Positions 37,201 to 48,630 are shown, numbered from the stretch's first letter. The stretch: DNA of 64,000 bases from Melanocharis versteri (GCA_013397845.1 VZTG01004593.1:472761-536760); one strand, 5' to 3'. Numbers and translations: made by a program. The notes: a model not told the origin generated them from the letters alone.

Positions 37201-38844
37201 TCTATTTGCTGCTGCCTAATGGCTTAGGAAAACCACAAAGCGTGTCTGGTTAGCCAAGAAGGTTCCCAAGAGCCTGGTCTTCTCTTTTGGCTGCATGTAA
37301 GAAAGAACCTGGCCAGCAATAGAGGGTTACCGCTCATTGGCATGAAGGGAAGAATGGAGGAATTTCTCAATAACAGCTCCTTTGGCAGTGAACAACAGTA
37401 AACTTGTTCAAGTAGTTAAGATGTTTTATGAACTAGTGTTCAAGTTCACAGGTTTACAGAGCTAATGCTTTTAACAGTCCCTCTCCACCGGTGCAAGGAG
37501 TAAGTGCTCCCACCAAAGCCAGAAGAAAGCACTTAGTGTACGTTTGCTGTGTTGTATCTAAGGGGGGAAACAGATGAAACATGAAAAGTGATGTTTTAGC
37601 AATAGCATCCTGAAGTACATTTCTTCTCTGTATCATCCATGTACTTTCAGAAACACCGTGCAGTGAATGAAGTAGACTGGACTAATAGAGTATTTAACAT
37701 CTGCATTACAAAAGAAAAAATGATTCACTGGGTGATGGAGAGACTTACGGAACCTTTCTTCTAACAAATGAAAAATTGTATTTTAGATGTGAAGAAGTAT
37801 GGACTTGCCAACCTCTAACAAGAAAAAAGTGCTTCTTTTCTCCTTCACCCACTTTTCATCTCTTCTTTCCCCTCAAAAAATACAGTTTCTTTGCATGAAT
37901 CCAAAGTATTTTGATGTCTGTCTTAGCCAACAACAAAGGAACCTCAATCCTGTCTTATTGCTAAGTGAGGCTAAAAACCATGCTGCAAAAATAAAATCAA
38001 TCTGTGCAAATTTGTAGGAAAAATGGGACTGATGCATCAATACCATGATTTAGCACTTCTAGACTGCTAGAGATGTTGCTGAATTGCATGAATCATTCCA
38101 TGGCAATTTTCATTCTAGTCTTGTTATCCAAAACCCAGAATCCCAATGTTTGCACTTTTTGGAGGATTGAAACAATTTGAAGAACACGGCATGATACTAT
38201 TATGTCCACTTTGCAGAGGACGTCAAAAAAAGAATCGTGTTAAGTGACATGATGGAGTAAAAAATAACTATATGAAATAGGATAGGTGTTAGAATGTTGG
38301 GTGCTTTCAGCTCCTGAACTGAATCTATTGAACTGAATTTTGTCATTTTTATTATTTCAATATGTGGTCTCAGAAATGTTTGGGATAAGCTTTCTTATCA
38401 CAAGGAAAACATTATAATTCATACAAAAATTCCTTTTTTTGGTAGGTTATTCCCAGGTAAAATATGTATAAAAGCTATCAGTTCCATATGGTCAAGCATG
38501 TATTATGAAATGCTTATGTCCCCATATAAGACACACAACAATATTTCAACAGTTCTCTCCTTTAAATTTCTTAGTGGAAAAACATAACAAAAGCATAAAT
38601 TGTAGTTAGCTGTACTTGTGTGTTCATAAACGAAACATGCTAGTAAAGAAACAGCTTCCAACACCATAAAACGATTACACTGAGCAAGAATTAAAAAAAT
38701 ATTTTGAATCTAGGTAAAGTCTGCAAAATTTAAGTATTTAATAATGCATAATCCTTGGAGTATGAAATGTCGGAGGTGTTGCTAATAATCAGCTGTTCTG
38801 TGAAGGTGAAAGCAAAAGGATATATAGTTGATGCTTGTACCAAA

Positions 38845-39225
38845 GGAATCACAGGATTACGGGATGATGGAGGTTGGAAGGGTGTCATCTGGAGGTCATC
38901 CTGTTTAACCAGATTACACAGGCCCACCTAGAGACTATTGCCCAGGATCATGTCCAGGCATTCTTTTTAATATCTCCAAGGGTGGAGATTCCCAAGCCTC
39001 TCAGGTCAACCTGCTCCACTGCTTGGTCACCCTCACAGGAAAAAGGTGTTTCATGGTGTTCAGGGAGAAATTCCTTGTCTCAGTTTGTGCCCCTTGCCTC
39101 TGATCCTGTCACTGAGCACCACTGAAAAGAGCCTGGCTCCATCTTCTTTGCATCCTCCCTTCAGGCATCTATATACATTCAGAGGTGCCCTGCAAGCAAG
39201 CAACTGGATGTTTGGACTCAGTGGT
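38845..39225 (-). mobile_element. CR1 LINE fragment, minus strand
   Basis: Inverted CR1 with the 3' UTR and the very C-terminal end of the reverse transcriptase ORF. On the minus strand the peptide LKGGCKEDGARLFSVVLSD (about 39100-39160) matches the well-known CR1 C-terminal block. On the plus strand the antisense landmarks appear in order: 'ggaggttggaag', 'catctggaggtcatcctg', 'atctccaagggtggagattc' and 'caccctcacagg'. The copy is diverged and non-functional. Confidence 0.9.
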
Positions 39226-40104
39226 GCTTTGCCTTTTGTCCCACTGGACAATCAGAACAAGTGACAAACTGTCTCAATGTTGTGGTCTCTGCAGCTGTCA
39301 GCGGTGTTGTGGACATCATCACTCATAAAAAGACCTTGGTTCTTCTACAGAAGCATTAATACATGGCTGTACAACTCAATATGCCACCTTCAGCATTGAA
39401 ACAAATCAGTGGGCGGGGGTTAATATAAAGAAGAAAAATGGTGTTTTTAAATACTGGTTCAGAAACTCTCTGATCACTTAACATTGACACATTTTTTCCC
39501 AAATGTAAATGTGAAAGAAGTACAATACTCTTCTGCAGCACCATGCTTCCCACTCCAGGAACGCAGAAACAATAAGTGTGGGCATTTCTTCTAGATTGCA
39601 GAATAAGGCCTTCCACCCCAAGGGAATAAAGTGGAGCATATCTTCAAAATACAGAATAATGTACAGCTTCCATCTAGTTTCACCCCCTATACTTAAACCA
39701 AGGTTCATGATGATTTTTGATACGTCACTGATGATCCCTGTGCCCCCCAATGTGTACTGTCATACCTGTACCAACCTTGCTGCTCTCTTCTCTGGAGGAT
39801 CCCCACACCCCCACTTCTTGGAAGAGTCTTGTGGGTGGCTGTAGTCTCTCTCTACCTGTTGCTGTGCACAGGCGGCAAATTGGGACCATGCTGCCGACAG
39901 TGACATCTGCTGTTAGAGTCAGTGGCTGGGGTTGCCATTCACACCATTCCACTTAGCCAGAAAAATAGAGTCAAAGCCAAAACAGGAGTGCTTAGCCTCG
40001 GTTCTGCTCGGGAAGGGCTCTGAGAGAAAGGGAATCCGCTGCACGTCCTGCAGTGGCCTCAAAACAGCACCAATAGCCACTCTAGCAGTGAGAGCTGGAA
40101 GAAG

Positions 40105-40262
40105 ACTCTGTGATTCCATAGAGTTCAAGAAACGTTTGGACAGCACTCTCAGATGCATTATGTGATTCTTGGGGTTGTCCTGTGCAGGGCCAGGAGCTGG
40201 AGTCAGTGATTCTTGTGAGTCCCTTCCAACTCTGCTTATTCTACGACTCTGAGAAGCAGCAA
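40105..40262 (+). mobile_element. CR1 LINE 3' end, sense
   Basis: A sense CR1 tail of a different subfamily from the 5.8 kb copy. It has 'agttcaagaaacgtttggac', 'ctctcagatgcattatgtga', 'gtcctgtgcagggccaggag', 'tgagtcccttccaactctgc' and a decayed terminal repeat ('attctacgactctgag'). It is about 155 bases long, 5'-truncated and non-coding. Confidence 0.85.
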
Positions 40263-42374
40263 CTGGAGATTGAGGGCTGTTGACACCCTTCAAACTGGAG
40301 TGCCTTCTACACTATTTTCAGGGAATGAGCTGTTCTCAAGCTACATCACTAACCACAGGTGCCAAGATGCCGTTAAGAGAAAACAGAGATCTGTCCAATT
40401 AAAACCAGATTTCTTAAATTTCGGATAGTTTTTAAGATCATGGGCAAGCTAACACAAGCTTTTGTTTTATTTTGGGGAGAGGAGACAATGAAATACCCTG
40501 AGGCAAGGAAGAAGATAATGAGTTGTTTATGAAAAGAGATTTTCTTGAATCAAGTAAATCCTTAAAAGGAATCATGTTCAGAAAGCAAAAAAATCACAAA
40601 AAATAACATTATAAAAATCTCAAAAGCACATATATGCACATTTTGTGCCCATAATACCGCATGCAAGAGTAATGCTTTTATGTATTTATCTTTAAGAGCT
40701 CTTTTTTGATTTATCAACATAAATGAAAATAGATAAAACTTTTCCACTGTAGTGAGCTTGCAGTGCTGCTCCTGCCTGTTATCCTGTAAGGCAAGAAAGA
40801 AAAAGTAGTGGTACATTGCCTTTTAATGCAGCAGAGTTTAACATCCATTCACAATATTCCACATCTGTGGAATATACTTCTCTAGCAGTCTCATTTTAAT
40901 AATATATTCTAATCCATTAAACTCACTCTGGTGATCTTGCAGTGAACCATGACATTTCCAAATCAAAGTAAAATAAAAAAACCAAACAGACTGCAGAGCT
41001 AAAATTCTTTTTCATAACCTTTCACTTATTTACAGAGGATTCGTATGTTTAAATACATAAAACCATCGTGACAGAATAATTATGATGTTTTTCATGTCAT
41101 TTTTTTGAAACCATGTCAAATACTGAACTGAAGGACCTGTGGAAAACTAAGAAATAGCATAAGAAAATAAAAAAAAATGCAAAGCCAAGCTGTGATGGGT
41201 GAAAGGCAAAGTGTAATGAGCACATCAAAACTTTCTTTTCTGCTGTACCTGGCAGTTGATACTTCTGCAGCCCCAAGTGAAGTCCTGTTAGTCCAATGAT
41301 TTAAGTTCTTAACCTGATCCCATGTTCCAAAAGTCATCCAGCCTGGGTGCAGGGCAAACAGTTTCAATTCCGGGGTGTGACAGGTCTTCTTCACCTCTGC
41401 ATGACCTTGTTTTTACTGACCAATCTACTTGGATTGTTACACATGATTGCTGAAATGTGAGATTATCTCAGTGTGTAGTTAGGCTTATTCATATTTTTAA
41501 TGTGTACCTGTATAAGCAAATTGTTCTGGGACAAGTCACAGGAGCAGACTTTCTTGCAAGCAAACATGTAGCCAGTAGGAAGAAAACTATATTGCTAAAG
41601 TAAGCAAGGATGAGAGAATACCAAACCAAATAGGAAGGTTGCCTTCAAATGATTCCAGGAAACCCAGAGAGCTGCATGTTAGTAAATGTTGAATTTTTAA
41701 TTGAAGCAAGTCAAGCAGGGGATTTTTGCATCCTAAAACCTCCACAGATTTTAATTTATAAATACCAGAGTTAAACATAGCTATAGCATTTCCATCACAT
41801 AATTCTTCACTCTTGTATTTTATCAAATGTGTTTAAATCCCATCCTGAAAAACTGGAAATGAGTATTTCTATTTTGCAGGTGCATAATATGATCAAATAA
41901 CTTCTTAATCTCTTCTTTGGTAAGTTTTGCCTGTAAAGCCCACTTTCCAGTCACTTAATTATTTTCATTTCTCTCCTGACTCCACTCCAGTTAAAGGTGC
42001 TCTTTCCTCTTTGAAATTCAGAAATAGAACTAACTCCCCATCAGTAGTCACACTAGCACCAGTTATAGAGATAGGAAGCATCTCTCCTCCTCTGCTACAG
42101 TTTACGTTTTATTTTGCCGTAGACTGGATTAACTCTTTCTGTTACACCACCTCATTGGGATGAACTTGTGTCTGAGAATCGCTGCTGTGGCTGAAGCTCC
42201 TCTTCTGAGACAGATTCCCAGGACTAAGGGCACCCTCCTCTACTGATAACCTGTTTACTTCTTCCCTAGATAACACAGTTTTTCTTTTATCCTATTGAAT
42301 CCCTATTGTTTACTTATGGCATCATATTCCAGAGCTCAGCCTATTCCAGTGCCATCTCCTGCTTTTTCACAATT
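40263..42374. other. Intergenic or intronic DNA, nothing recognised
   Basis: AT-rich sequence with short frames only (longest 92 codons, minus 41116-41394, no domain). An acceptor/donor pair around 41880-41919 encloses stops in all three frames, so it is not a coding exon. Confidence 0.55.
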
Positions 42375-42550
42375 TGTTATCAGAACAGCAAGTATTTTAT
42401 TAGCATCATTTATTAATATTTAATGTGCTTTTTGCCCAGCTGAAAGACAGAAGTATTTCTTGACCATGTCTGCCTTTTTTTCTCTACATTATGTCTAATT
42501 CTGTTATTGCTATCCATGAATGGAACAATACCTCTTGTGATACCAGAATG
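42375..42550 (-). mobile_element. Ancient L3/CR1-clade LINE fragment, minus strand
   Basis: Read on the plus strand, phrases such as 'gaccatgtctgcctttttt' and 'gaatggaacaatacctcttg' resemble the antisense of old L3/CR1-type LINE reverse transcriptase sequence shared among amniotes. It is highly diverged, with uncertain boundaries, and was recognised from memory only. Confidence 0.45.
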
Positions 42551-44600
42551 TGAAAAACTAAACTACACAAAGTCAAAACACAGGACTCAAAGTAGGCCTG
42601 TATTTTTGAGCTCTGATTCCATCAGAATTATTCTGAGGAAGCTGGCATACATTTTAAAGTTTTCTAAGCAAGGATTTGTATATACCTTTATTTTACTTGA
42701 GTTCATTTTGATTTAATTAATGTAGCATTAAGAATAATTTTTAAAGAGTATTCTTATTCTTTTTTCACAAATTTTAGTATAATCTTAAGACCATCCATTA
42801 ATCTTAAAATCCATAAACTTTCTCCAGAAAGGCCCCACAATTTTCTATTATTTTTTTAAAATTAAGGGCTAATAGTTATAGTGATAACAACAAAAATATC
42901 ATTAAGACCTTGCTTCAGCCCTACTGGTCTTGCTTTATGTCATTGACACTTTATTTCACAATGTGTAATTTTTGACTAACCACAGAATAATTTGGACTGT
43001 TTATTAGTTAGTCTAGACCTGAACCCTGCCTCCTTTCCAGAAAATCTCAGTCATTTTTTCTTCAGGGACAGCTTGACAAATTGATGCAGGATAAAGGTTT
43101 AGCATTCCTGCCCTGAATCCCCATCTGCCTGGAAGAGCTCTGGTAAGAGCACAGAAAGGGACATAACCCTTTAGTGTAGCATATCATCTTCTGGACATTT
43201 TTCTGCTACATGAAGTTGTGATTTATGGCTCAAATTAATGAACACACTGTCATCTTCCCCAGAGGTGTTTGGGTGTTTTGGAGCCACCAGTCTGTGGCAC
43301 TGGAAAGTAGCACTCCATTGGTTTCTGTAGCAGCAACACCTGGACCCCTCCTTCCTTCTGAGAACACTGGGAACAGCAGGAGGATCTTTGTCACCTGGAC
43401 TGTAGAAACGGGCCCCAGCAGCCAGGCTGCATTGCTTCACTGAACGGGCCTGGCTGACTGCATCCTTATCCTCCCACCATCAGCAGAGCTTCCAGTAGGG
43501 AGGATTCTGTCACACTTCTTCTCTTTCAGCAAAGCAGACTAACAGAACTTTTCTTATGGCTCAAGGTTTCTGATTTTCTACAGCCACAGGCAGACATTAC
43601 AACAGGGATTAAGCATATCGTGATCTACTTTCAAATTTCTTTTCAAACCACTAGCCCAGGTACTTGAGAAATACTGATCACTATCTGATACTCCTCCTCC
43701 TCCTCCTCCTACTACTACTAATATAATTTGGAAGGCTCTACAAGAAAGTGTATGTCTAAAATGTATGTAGGAAGGGGATGAGTCAGAACTAATTATGTTA
43801 CTACATTAATTATTATACTCAATAAATCAACGTATTATCATTATACCAAGTTTACATTATTACATCTAGAGAGGAAACAAGTGTTACAAGCAGGTGAGCA
43901 AAAGGTTTCTCCTGGCGAGATCAAACAGTGCGGAGCTAGAGATCTACAGTGTTTCAGAAGGCTTGAGGCACTTTCAGAATTCAGTCGTTCTAACTGCCTA
44001 TGCAGAAAAGTTTCAAATCTGTTTGCATGCTGCTTAGATTTTAAGATCATGTGTAGATAACAGGTCACATATGTGCAGGTACAGTACAGCGTTTGGAAGA
44101 GCTGAGCCTTGTAAACCGGCGGAAGCTTGGAAACTTAGCAAAATACAATTTTAAATTAAATAGCAAAAATAATGGTAAGTGTGTTTTGTATGATTTGACA
44201 ATGCATTAGGTTTTGCTGTTCTCTGCTAAGAATGATACCTTTAATCTCTTGCTGCATTTGGACATTTATTTGACAAACATAAGCACGAGTTTTTTCATAA
44301 ATATTACAAAAATTGTGCCTCAAATAAAAATATTGTTGCCGTGGGACAAAACTTTAGATAATATATGCAGAAGTTACAGTAGCATCCAGAAGTTCATATT
44401 TTGTAGCTATTTACATTAGGGAAAACCTGTATGAACAGTTAGCATTTTTTTTCCTCAGCAAAGTGCTTTCAAAATATTTGCTAATTAAAACCTTTATCTC
44501 TTTTAGACAGTAAAAGTGCTTTTTCCAACCTGCAACAGCTATGTGACTTATTTTATTAGTGGTTTGGTAATAAAGTCAGATAAACCTTTGATTTAATAAT
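42551..44600. other. Intergenic or intronic DNA with a trinucleotide repeat
   Basis: No gene recognised. It contains the CTC/CTA simple repeat at 43690-43721, annotated separately. The 43170-43443 stretch is open on both strands without a recognisable domain. Confidence 0.55.
43690..43721. repeat. (CTC)n/(CTA)n trinucleotide microsatellite
   Basis: Perfect CTC triplets pass directly into ACT triplets. A compound microsatellite, likely polymorphic. Confidence 0.9.
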
Positions 44601-44840
44601 TAGCATTTATAGAGTGCTTTCTGCCTTCAGAGCACTTTGCGAACATTAACTAATTAATTCTTGCAACTAACTCTCCTGTAATTTGGGGAAGCAAGTATAT
44701 TCATAGATGTTTGCCTATGGTACGGGGAAGAAAGTATTATCTCAGACATGTTATGAAATAGAGACTGAAGACATATAAATTAAGTTATTCCCTTAGGTTC
44801 ACAAAGATGGAAACATCGTCAGAGTAGGAACTGAAATTAA
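44601..44840 (+). mobile_element. Ancient MIR/L2-like repeat tail
   Basis: Ordered matches to the MIR/L2 3' region: 'tttatagagtgctttctgcc', 'agagcactttgcgaacatta', 'taattcttgcaactaactct', then 'gagactgaag', a 'taagttattcccttaggttc' block (counterpart of 'taacttgcccaaggtcacac') and 'agagtaggaactgaa'. Very old and diverged, so it could be either MIR or an L2 tail. Its end lies eight bases from the LTR boundary at 44849. Confidence 0.7.
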
Positions 44841-44848
44841 ATTATTAT

Positions 44849-45280
44849 TGTGGTTTAATATGGCAGGTAACTGAACACCACACAGCTATTTGCTCACTGT
44901 CCCCCTGCCACTGGAATGGGGAAGAGAACTGAGGGAAAAAAAAGTAAATTTCATGGGTTGAGATAAAGACAGTTTAATTGAACAGAAAATAAAGGAACGA
45001 TGATGATGGTTATGATGATTATGATAGTAGTAGTAATAATAATAATAATAGTAGAATTGGAATACGCAAAACAGGTGATGCACAATGCAATTGCTCACCA
45101 CCCACTGACAGATGCCCAGTCTGCTCCCAAGCAGCGGCCCATGGCCAGCTTTCCCCCTAGTTTATATACTGAGCACTCTTGCAACTCACATACCTGTCCC
45201 TCTAGGGTTGAGGTTGTTTTTCCTCCTGTCCTCTCTGTGTTTATGCAGATAAAACCACAGAGTGACCTATGGTGTGTATT
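44849..45280 (-). repeat. 3' LTR of the ERVK-like provirus
   Basis: Its minus-strand 3' end is at 44849 ('...TTAAACCACA'). Core promoter features read on the minus strand are a TATA box, AGTATATAAACT (45172-45161), and a polyadenylation-type ATTAAA (44978-44973). Between them are an A/T-rich triplet tract (about 44998-45053) and a 'gcaattgcattgtgcatcac' block (45097-45078). The U3 side fades to unrecognisable sequence between about 45200 and 45290, so the outer boundary is approximate. Confidence 0.75.
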
Positions 45281-45283
45281 CAC

Positions 45284-45562
45284 TCAGTCCTCTCTCTTGA
45301 GCAGAGTCCTAATAGCTGGGGTACTTGTCCATGGTGGTGGTGAGTAGGGTATATGCTCTTTGAATTGCAGGAACTCACAGGACAGTTTTTTGGGTAGTTT
45401 CTCCACAGTTGAGGCATAGGCCCAAAATGAGGCAGAGATACTTTCTTCATATTGCCAGAGTTGGACAGGCAATTCACCCCCAGTTTGTCCCTCTCTGTCT
45501 TTCCAGGTCGTTACTGGCTTTGAGTTGGCATATGATGGTGTTGAGTTCTGTATAAATTCCAC
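45284..45562 (-). pseudogene. gag remnant (C-terminal part) of the ERVK-like provirus
   Basis: A 92-codon minus-strand frame that resembles the later part of gag in this bird ERV family, including a YEESIS-type segment and a proline/serine-rich end. Its stop at 45284 lies close to the LTR, so the rest of gag and everything downstream has been deleted. The frame is not continuous with the upstream gag pieces. Assignment is from family resemblance, not a search. Confidence 0.6.
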
Positions 45563-46063
45563 AGATATCTTTCTCCATTTGTCTGGGTGATATACAGCAG
45601 CCTTCTTGAAGGGATACCTTTCCCTAAGGCCTGACAGATGTCAGCTCTAGAAGCTTAGTACTTGTGTCCCTTTTCCTACTTCATTGTCAATGCCCTCTTC
45701 CCTAGAAAAGGATCCCAGCTGTTTGGCTTTCCTACCCTCTAATTCCAGGGTTATCCCAGCAGCAAAGCTGTGAGGTGACAATGTGCTCACCTGGATGATG
45801 GCTGAAATCTTCTCACATATCTCGCATCTCTCTCAGGGATAGGTTACACTCTCCTTTATGAGTCGTGCATCTTCTTTCTCACTTTCTCCTGATGGTCCTG
45901 CTCTGGAGTAGTCTGCCTTGTCACTTCTTCCCATAGTAAGGGAAGAGTTTCTTCCTTTACTAGATGAGTTGACTTTTGCTTCCAACATTTCTTCTTGTGT
46001 ATTGGGCAACTGATACTGGCAAGGGTTGGTTCTCTGGTTCAGCTGCAGTGCTTGTCATGGAGG

Positions 46064-46212
46064 TTGGAGTAGCTGCTGTGCCAGTCACCAGGGTTGGAGT
46101 AGCCACGTGCATGTCAGGGGGCTTGGAGTAGCTCTAGTGCATGCTGCAGATGTTGGAGTAGCTGTAGTGCACATTGCAGGGCTTGGAGTAGCTGCAGTAC
46201 CTGTATTTTCCT
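46064..46212 (-). repeat. 30-bp coding-type tandem repeat inside the gag region (5 units)
   Basis: Units beginning TTGGAGTAGC (plus strand) start at 46064, 46094, 46123, 46153 and 46183, giving spacings of 30, 29, 30 and 30. On the minus strand 30-bp units encode a ten-residue repeat with an ATPxP core. The single 29-bp unit shifts the frame, and the minus-strand frame that reads the repeat stops at 46085. Confidence 0.85.
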
Positions 46213-46354
46213 TATCAGATCCAGACAGTTTCTTTTCCCCTTGAGGATGCTGAGTAGTGTTGAGCAGGGCTTGGTTGGCCTGGGCCAGTGCCCAGTATGT
46301 TGCAGTGATTTGTGTCTCTCTGGAATGGTCAGGGTGATGGCCTAATTTTTCCAA
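46085..46354 (-). pseudogene. gag-region fragment carrying the 10-residue repeat
   Basis: An 89-codon minus-strand frame with a charged N-terminal part followed by about three copies of the ATPxP decapeptide repeat. It is then thrown out of frame by the 29-bp unit at 46094-46122 and stops. It belongs to the same provirus, between the leader-proximal and C-terminal gag pieces. No functional product is expected. Confidence 0.55.
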
Positions 46355-46362
46355 ATATTTTA

Positions 46363-46779
46363 CTAATTATTCAGTATTCTCCGCTTGTTCAGAAGTGAAG
46401 TTCTGAAACACTGGAGGTTCACACTGTGTCCGAGATACTTGCTCATACTATCCCTCATACCCTGCCCCTCATAACTATCCAGCCTTGGGGGAGGTCTCTG
46501 TGGGGTATTCTTAAATAGTTGTTTAAACACAACCTGAAACATGCTCAGGAGTAGGAGACATATCAACAGAAACATGCTGGTTTGAACATCCTGGGGATAT
46601 AAAAAATTTTCAAGAGCTGTTTCAACTAGCCTGGAGTAGAAGGAGAAGGTGAAGGAGAAAGGGAAGGTAGAAGAGCAGGGGAAAGTGTCCTCCCTTGTGT
46701 TCCCCACAGATTGGCTTTCTGAGTTGAAAAGATAAAGAGTGTAATTATTAATAATTAATAGTTCTGAGATGGCTCCCAA
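46363..46779 (-). pseudogene. Proviral leader/gag-proximal frame with hydrophobic segment
   Basis: A 138-codon minus-strand frame in the proviral interior. A hydrophobic stretch (MFLLICLLLLSMFQVVF) near the middle could be a membrane segment. It overlaps the next upstream frame (46748-47017) by 32 bases in another frame, which suggests one original reading frame broken by a frameshift. I do not recognise the product beyond its position between primer site and gag. Confidence 0.4.
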
Positions 46780-47017
46780 AGTACTGAGATGATAGTAATG
46801 CTGAGTATAAATACCAGATTAGTTTCATGGCCAGTAATTTTATCCTATCATAAGCCAGTGTTACAAAGTACAACAAAATTATACCCTTAATCCAGGCCCT
46901 AGAGGTGATAAACAGCACAACAGGGAACATACACAGAAAATAAAGTGTTACATAACACAACCCTGAGAACAAGTGCAACAGCTCTGACAGGAAATAAGTC
47001 AACATTGTGACCAGCAA
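46748..47017 (-). pseudogene. First proviral open frame, very hydrophobic
   Basis: An 89-codon minus-strand frame starting about 100 bases after the 5' LTR remnant. Two hydrophobic stretches in its first half could span a membrane. Its position fits an upstream or leader-encoded frame of this ERV family. It runs into a stop at 46748 and its continuation lies in the overlapping frame, so it is treated as broken. Function unknown. Confidence 0.4.
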
Positions 47018-47099
47018 CTATTAAACAACTTCAGAAATGCTTATAACAAATTTGTTTTAACACACTTTGTTCAGATCTGCTGTTACATCAACACCCTTT

Positions 47100-47117
47100 G
47101 TGCGTTGGGTGGAGCAT
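47100..47117 (-). other. Decayed primer-binding site, tRNA-Lys-like
   Basis: Directly inside the 5' LTR end the minus strand reads TGCTCCACCCAACGCAC (47116-47100). The CCCAACG core and position match a lysine-tRNA primer site (known form starting TGGCGCCCAACG), with a two-base insertion and several changes. This supports the class II (ERVK-like) assignment. Confidence 0.5.
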
Positions 47118-47204
47118 CGTGGTTTAACAAGCAGACAACCAAACACCACACAGACACTTGCTCACCAGCCTCCTGCCACAGAGATGGGAGAGAGAACCTG
47201 CTAC
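47118..47204 (-). repeat. 5' LTR remnant (U5 end only)
   Basis: GTGGTTTAAC…AACACCACACAGAC…GATGGGAGAGAGAACC parallels the end of the 3' LTR at 44849-44935 block by block, with substitutions. Similarity stops abruptly at about 47204, so the rest of R and the U3 are deleted. Confidence 0.7.
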
Positions 47205-48630
47205 AAGCATTTATTATTGTAAAAGTGGAATATTGTTTGTTCCCTTTCTTTCCTATGGGTTTATTGATTTGTGTCCTACAACAATGCAGGTTTCCTCTTT
47301 ATTGCACCCCATTTAGCCACTGTGTTATATTGCATTTTACCCATGTGATAGATACGTAGCTCTTTGTATGTTGCAGGTGGTATGAGGAGGGTACAAGCTG
47401 CTAGAAGGCTGTGTCATGGCCCTGATGGTATCAGAGGGTAATGAGGAGTTGCTTGCAGGTTTTTGACTCAGCAAGGTAAGTAAGGTTTCTTGGTTCACAG
47501 GCTTTGGGAAATTTCCTGAAATTGAGATAATATTTTTACATAAAATAAAGGCCATTAATAAAATCTCAAAATTAATGGCTTGTTTTCAGTGAAATGTAGA
47601 ATTCCATCATGTACGAAGGTCGGGTTGTTTATAATTTTTTGGTTTTGCTAAATGTTTGGAATTAATATTAGTTTGTCAGATTTTATAAGTGTATTATTGT
47701 TTGGGTGATGAAATCATAAGCCAGAAATTGATTGTATTACTGCTGTATATCAATTTCTCTTCAACAAGCGTTTAAAAAATCCAAGAAACTTCAGGACGTT
47801 TTTAATAGCTCAACCAAGTTTTCATATATCATGTGTCTTCTTTGAGCAAGAAAAACAGAGTGAAATGCCAACAGAGAGATATCTGCTAATGCACGCTTCA
47901 TCATTACATTCAGATAAACAATACAATTAAATAATTCAGGAGGTTTGTAAAGATTAGAGAATTAGGGGCTAAGAACCCCTTGGTGATCGGCTATTTGTTA
48001 AGTATTGAAGAGTAACTTTTTGTGATTCTGTTTCTGTAAGCTGAGCCTGTCAAGTGGAGACTACTAGAAAACAGAGCAGTGCTATGTTTTGTAATTGGTG
48101 TGCCAAGCACTATTTCTCCATGGAAATGAACAGATTTTTTTTTAATTTGCTATTTTATTGTATTTATAATTAGCCGCCTGGAAAAAAAAAAGTTCTCTTT
48201 TAGCATCTGCAGTGATGCATTGATTCTTTCATTACAGCAAATACACATGACCCCCGGTGTTCAACTGTAAACAATAATAGTTACTGGCTTCATTAGGAAG
48301 CTAGCAGATGGCTTATAAGTTCTCATGGTAGCATTTATCCATTTGAGGCTTGCAGTGTGCAAATGTTTGTCTTTTAAACAGGATAAAACAATGTAAAAGG
48401 GACTCTGTGCTTTGTTTTTATTAGTAGCAATTCATTTGTTTTGCAGATTTGAATCCAAGTATCTGAGTGCACTGTCAATATTTCCTGGCTGCAGCTAAAA
48501 TACTCTCTGGGCCTTACCTCTGCCTCTGTGCCATTTTCTGTACCAGAAGAAATGAGGCTAAATACCACTTCCAGAGCTTTGACAGAGCTGTGTTTTTCTT
48601 AGCAGAACTCATGTTATAAACCCAACCCTG

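Larger units (their letters stand above)
33301..38844. other. Probable intron or intergenic DNA
   Basis: Apart from the two candidate plus-strand exons, this is AT-rich sequence with a T14 run at 33895-33908 and other poly-T tracts (for example near 36669-36679). No repeat family was recognised. If a plus-strand gene starts at the CpG island, this would be its first introns. Confidence 0.5.
44849..47204 (-). mobile_element. Decayed class II (ERVK-like) endogenous retrovirus, internally deleted
   Basis: On the minus strand the order is: 5' LTR remnant (47204-47118), primer-binding-site region (about 47117-47100), leader/gag-like broken frames (about 47017-45284) and 3' LTR (from roughly 45280 down to 44849). 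No recognisable pol or env sequence lies between the gag remnant and the 3' LTR, so most of the internal region has been lost. The LTR type, with a long AT-rich trinucleotide tract after the promoter and a '…TTAAACCACA' end, is one I know from bird genomes. Frames are broken and no product is expected. A flanking target duplication could not be verified because the U3 part of the 5' LTR is missing. Confidence 0.8.

Noticed and set aside
41880..41919. Exon-like segment with strong acceptor (tctattttgcag) and GTAAGT donor on the plus strand
   Set aside because: Stops occur in all three frames. It could only be non-coding.
47365..47475. Plus-strand segment between 'gtatgttgcag' and AAG|GTAAGTAAGG
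   Set aside because: Excellent splice borders, but stops in all frames. At most a non-coding exon.
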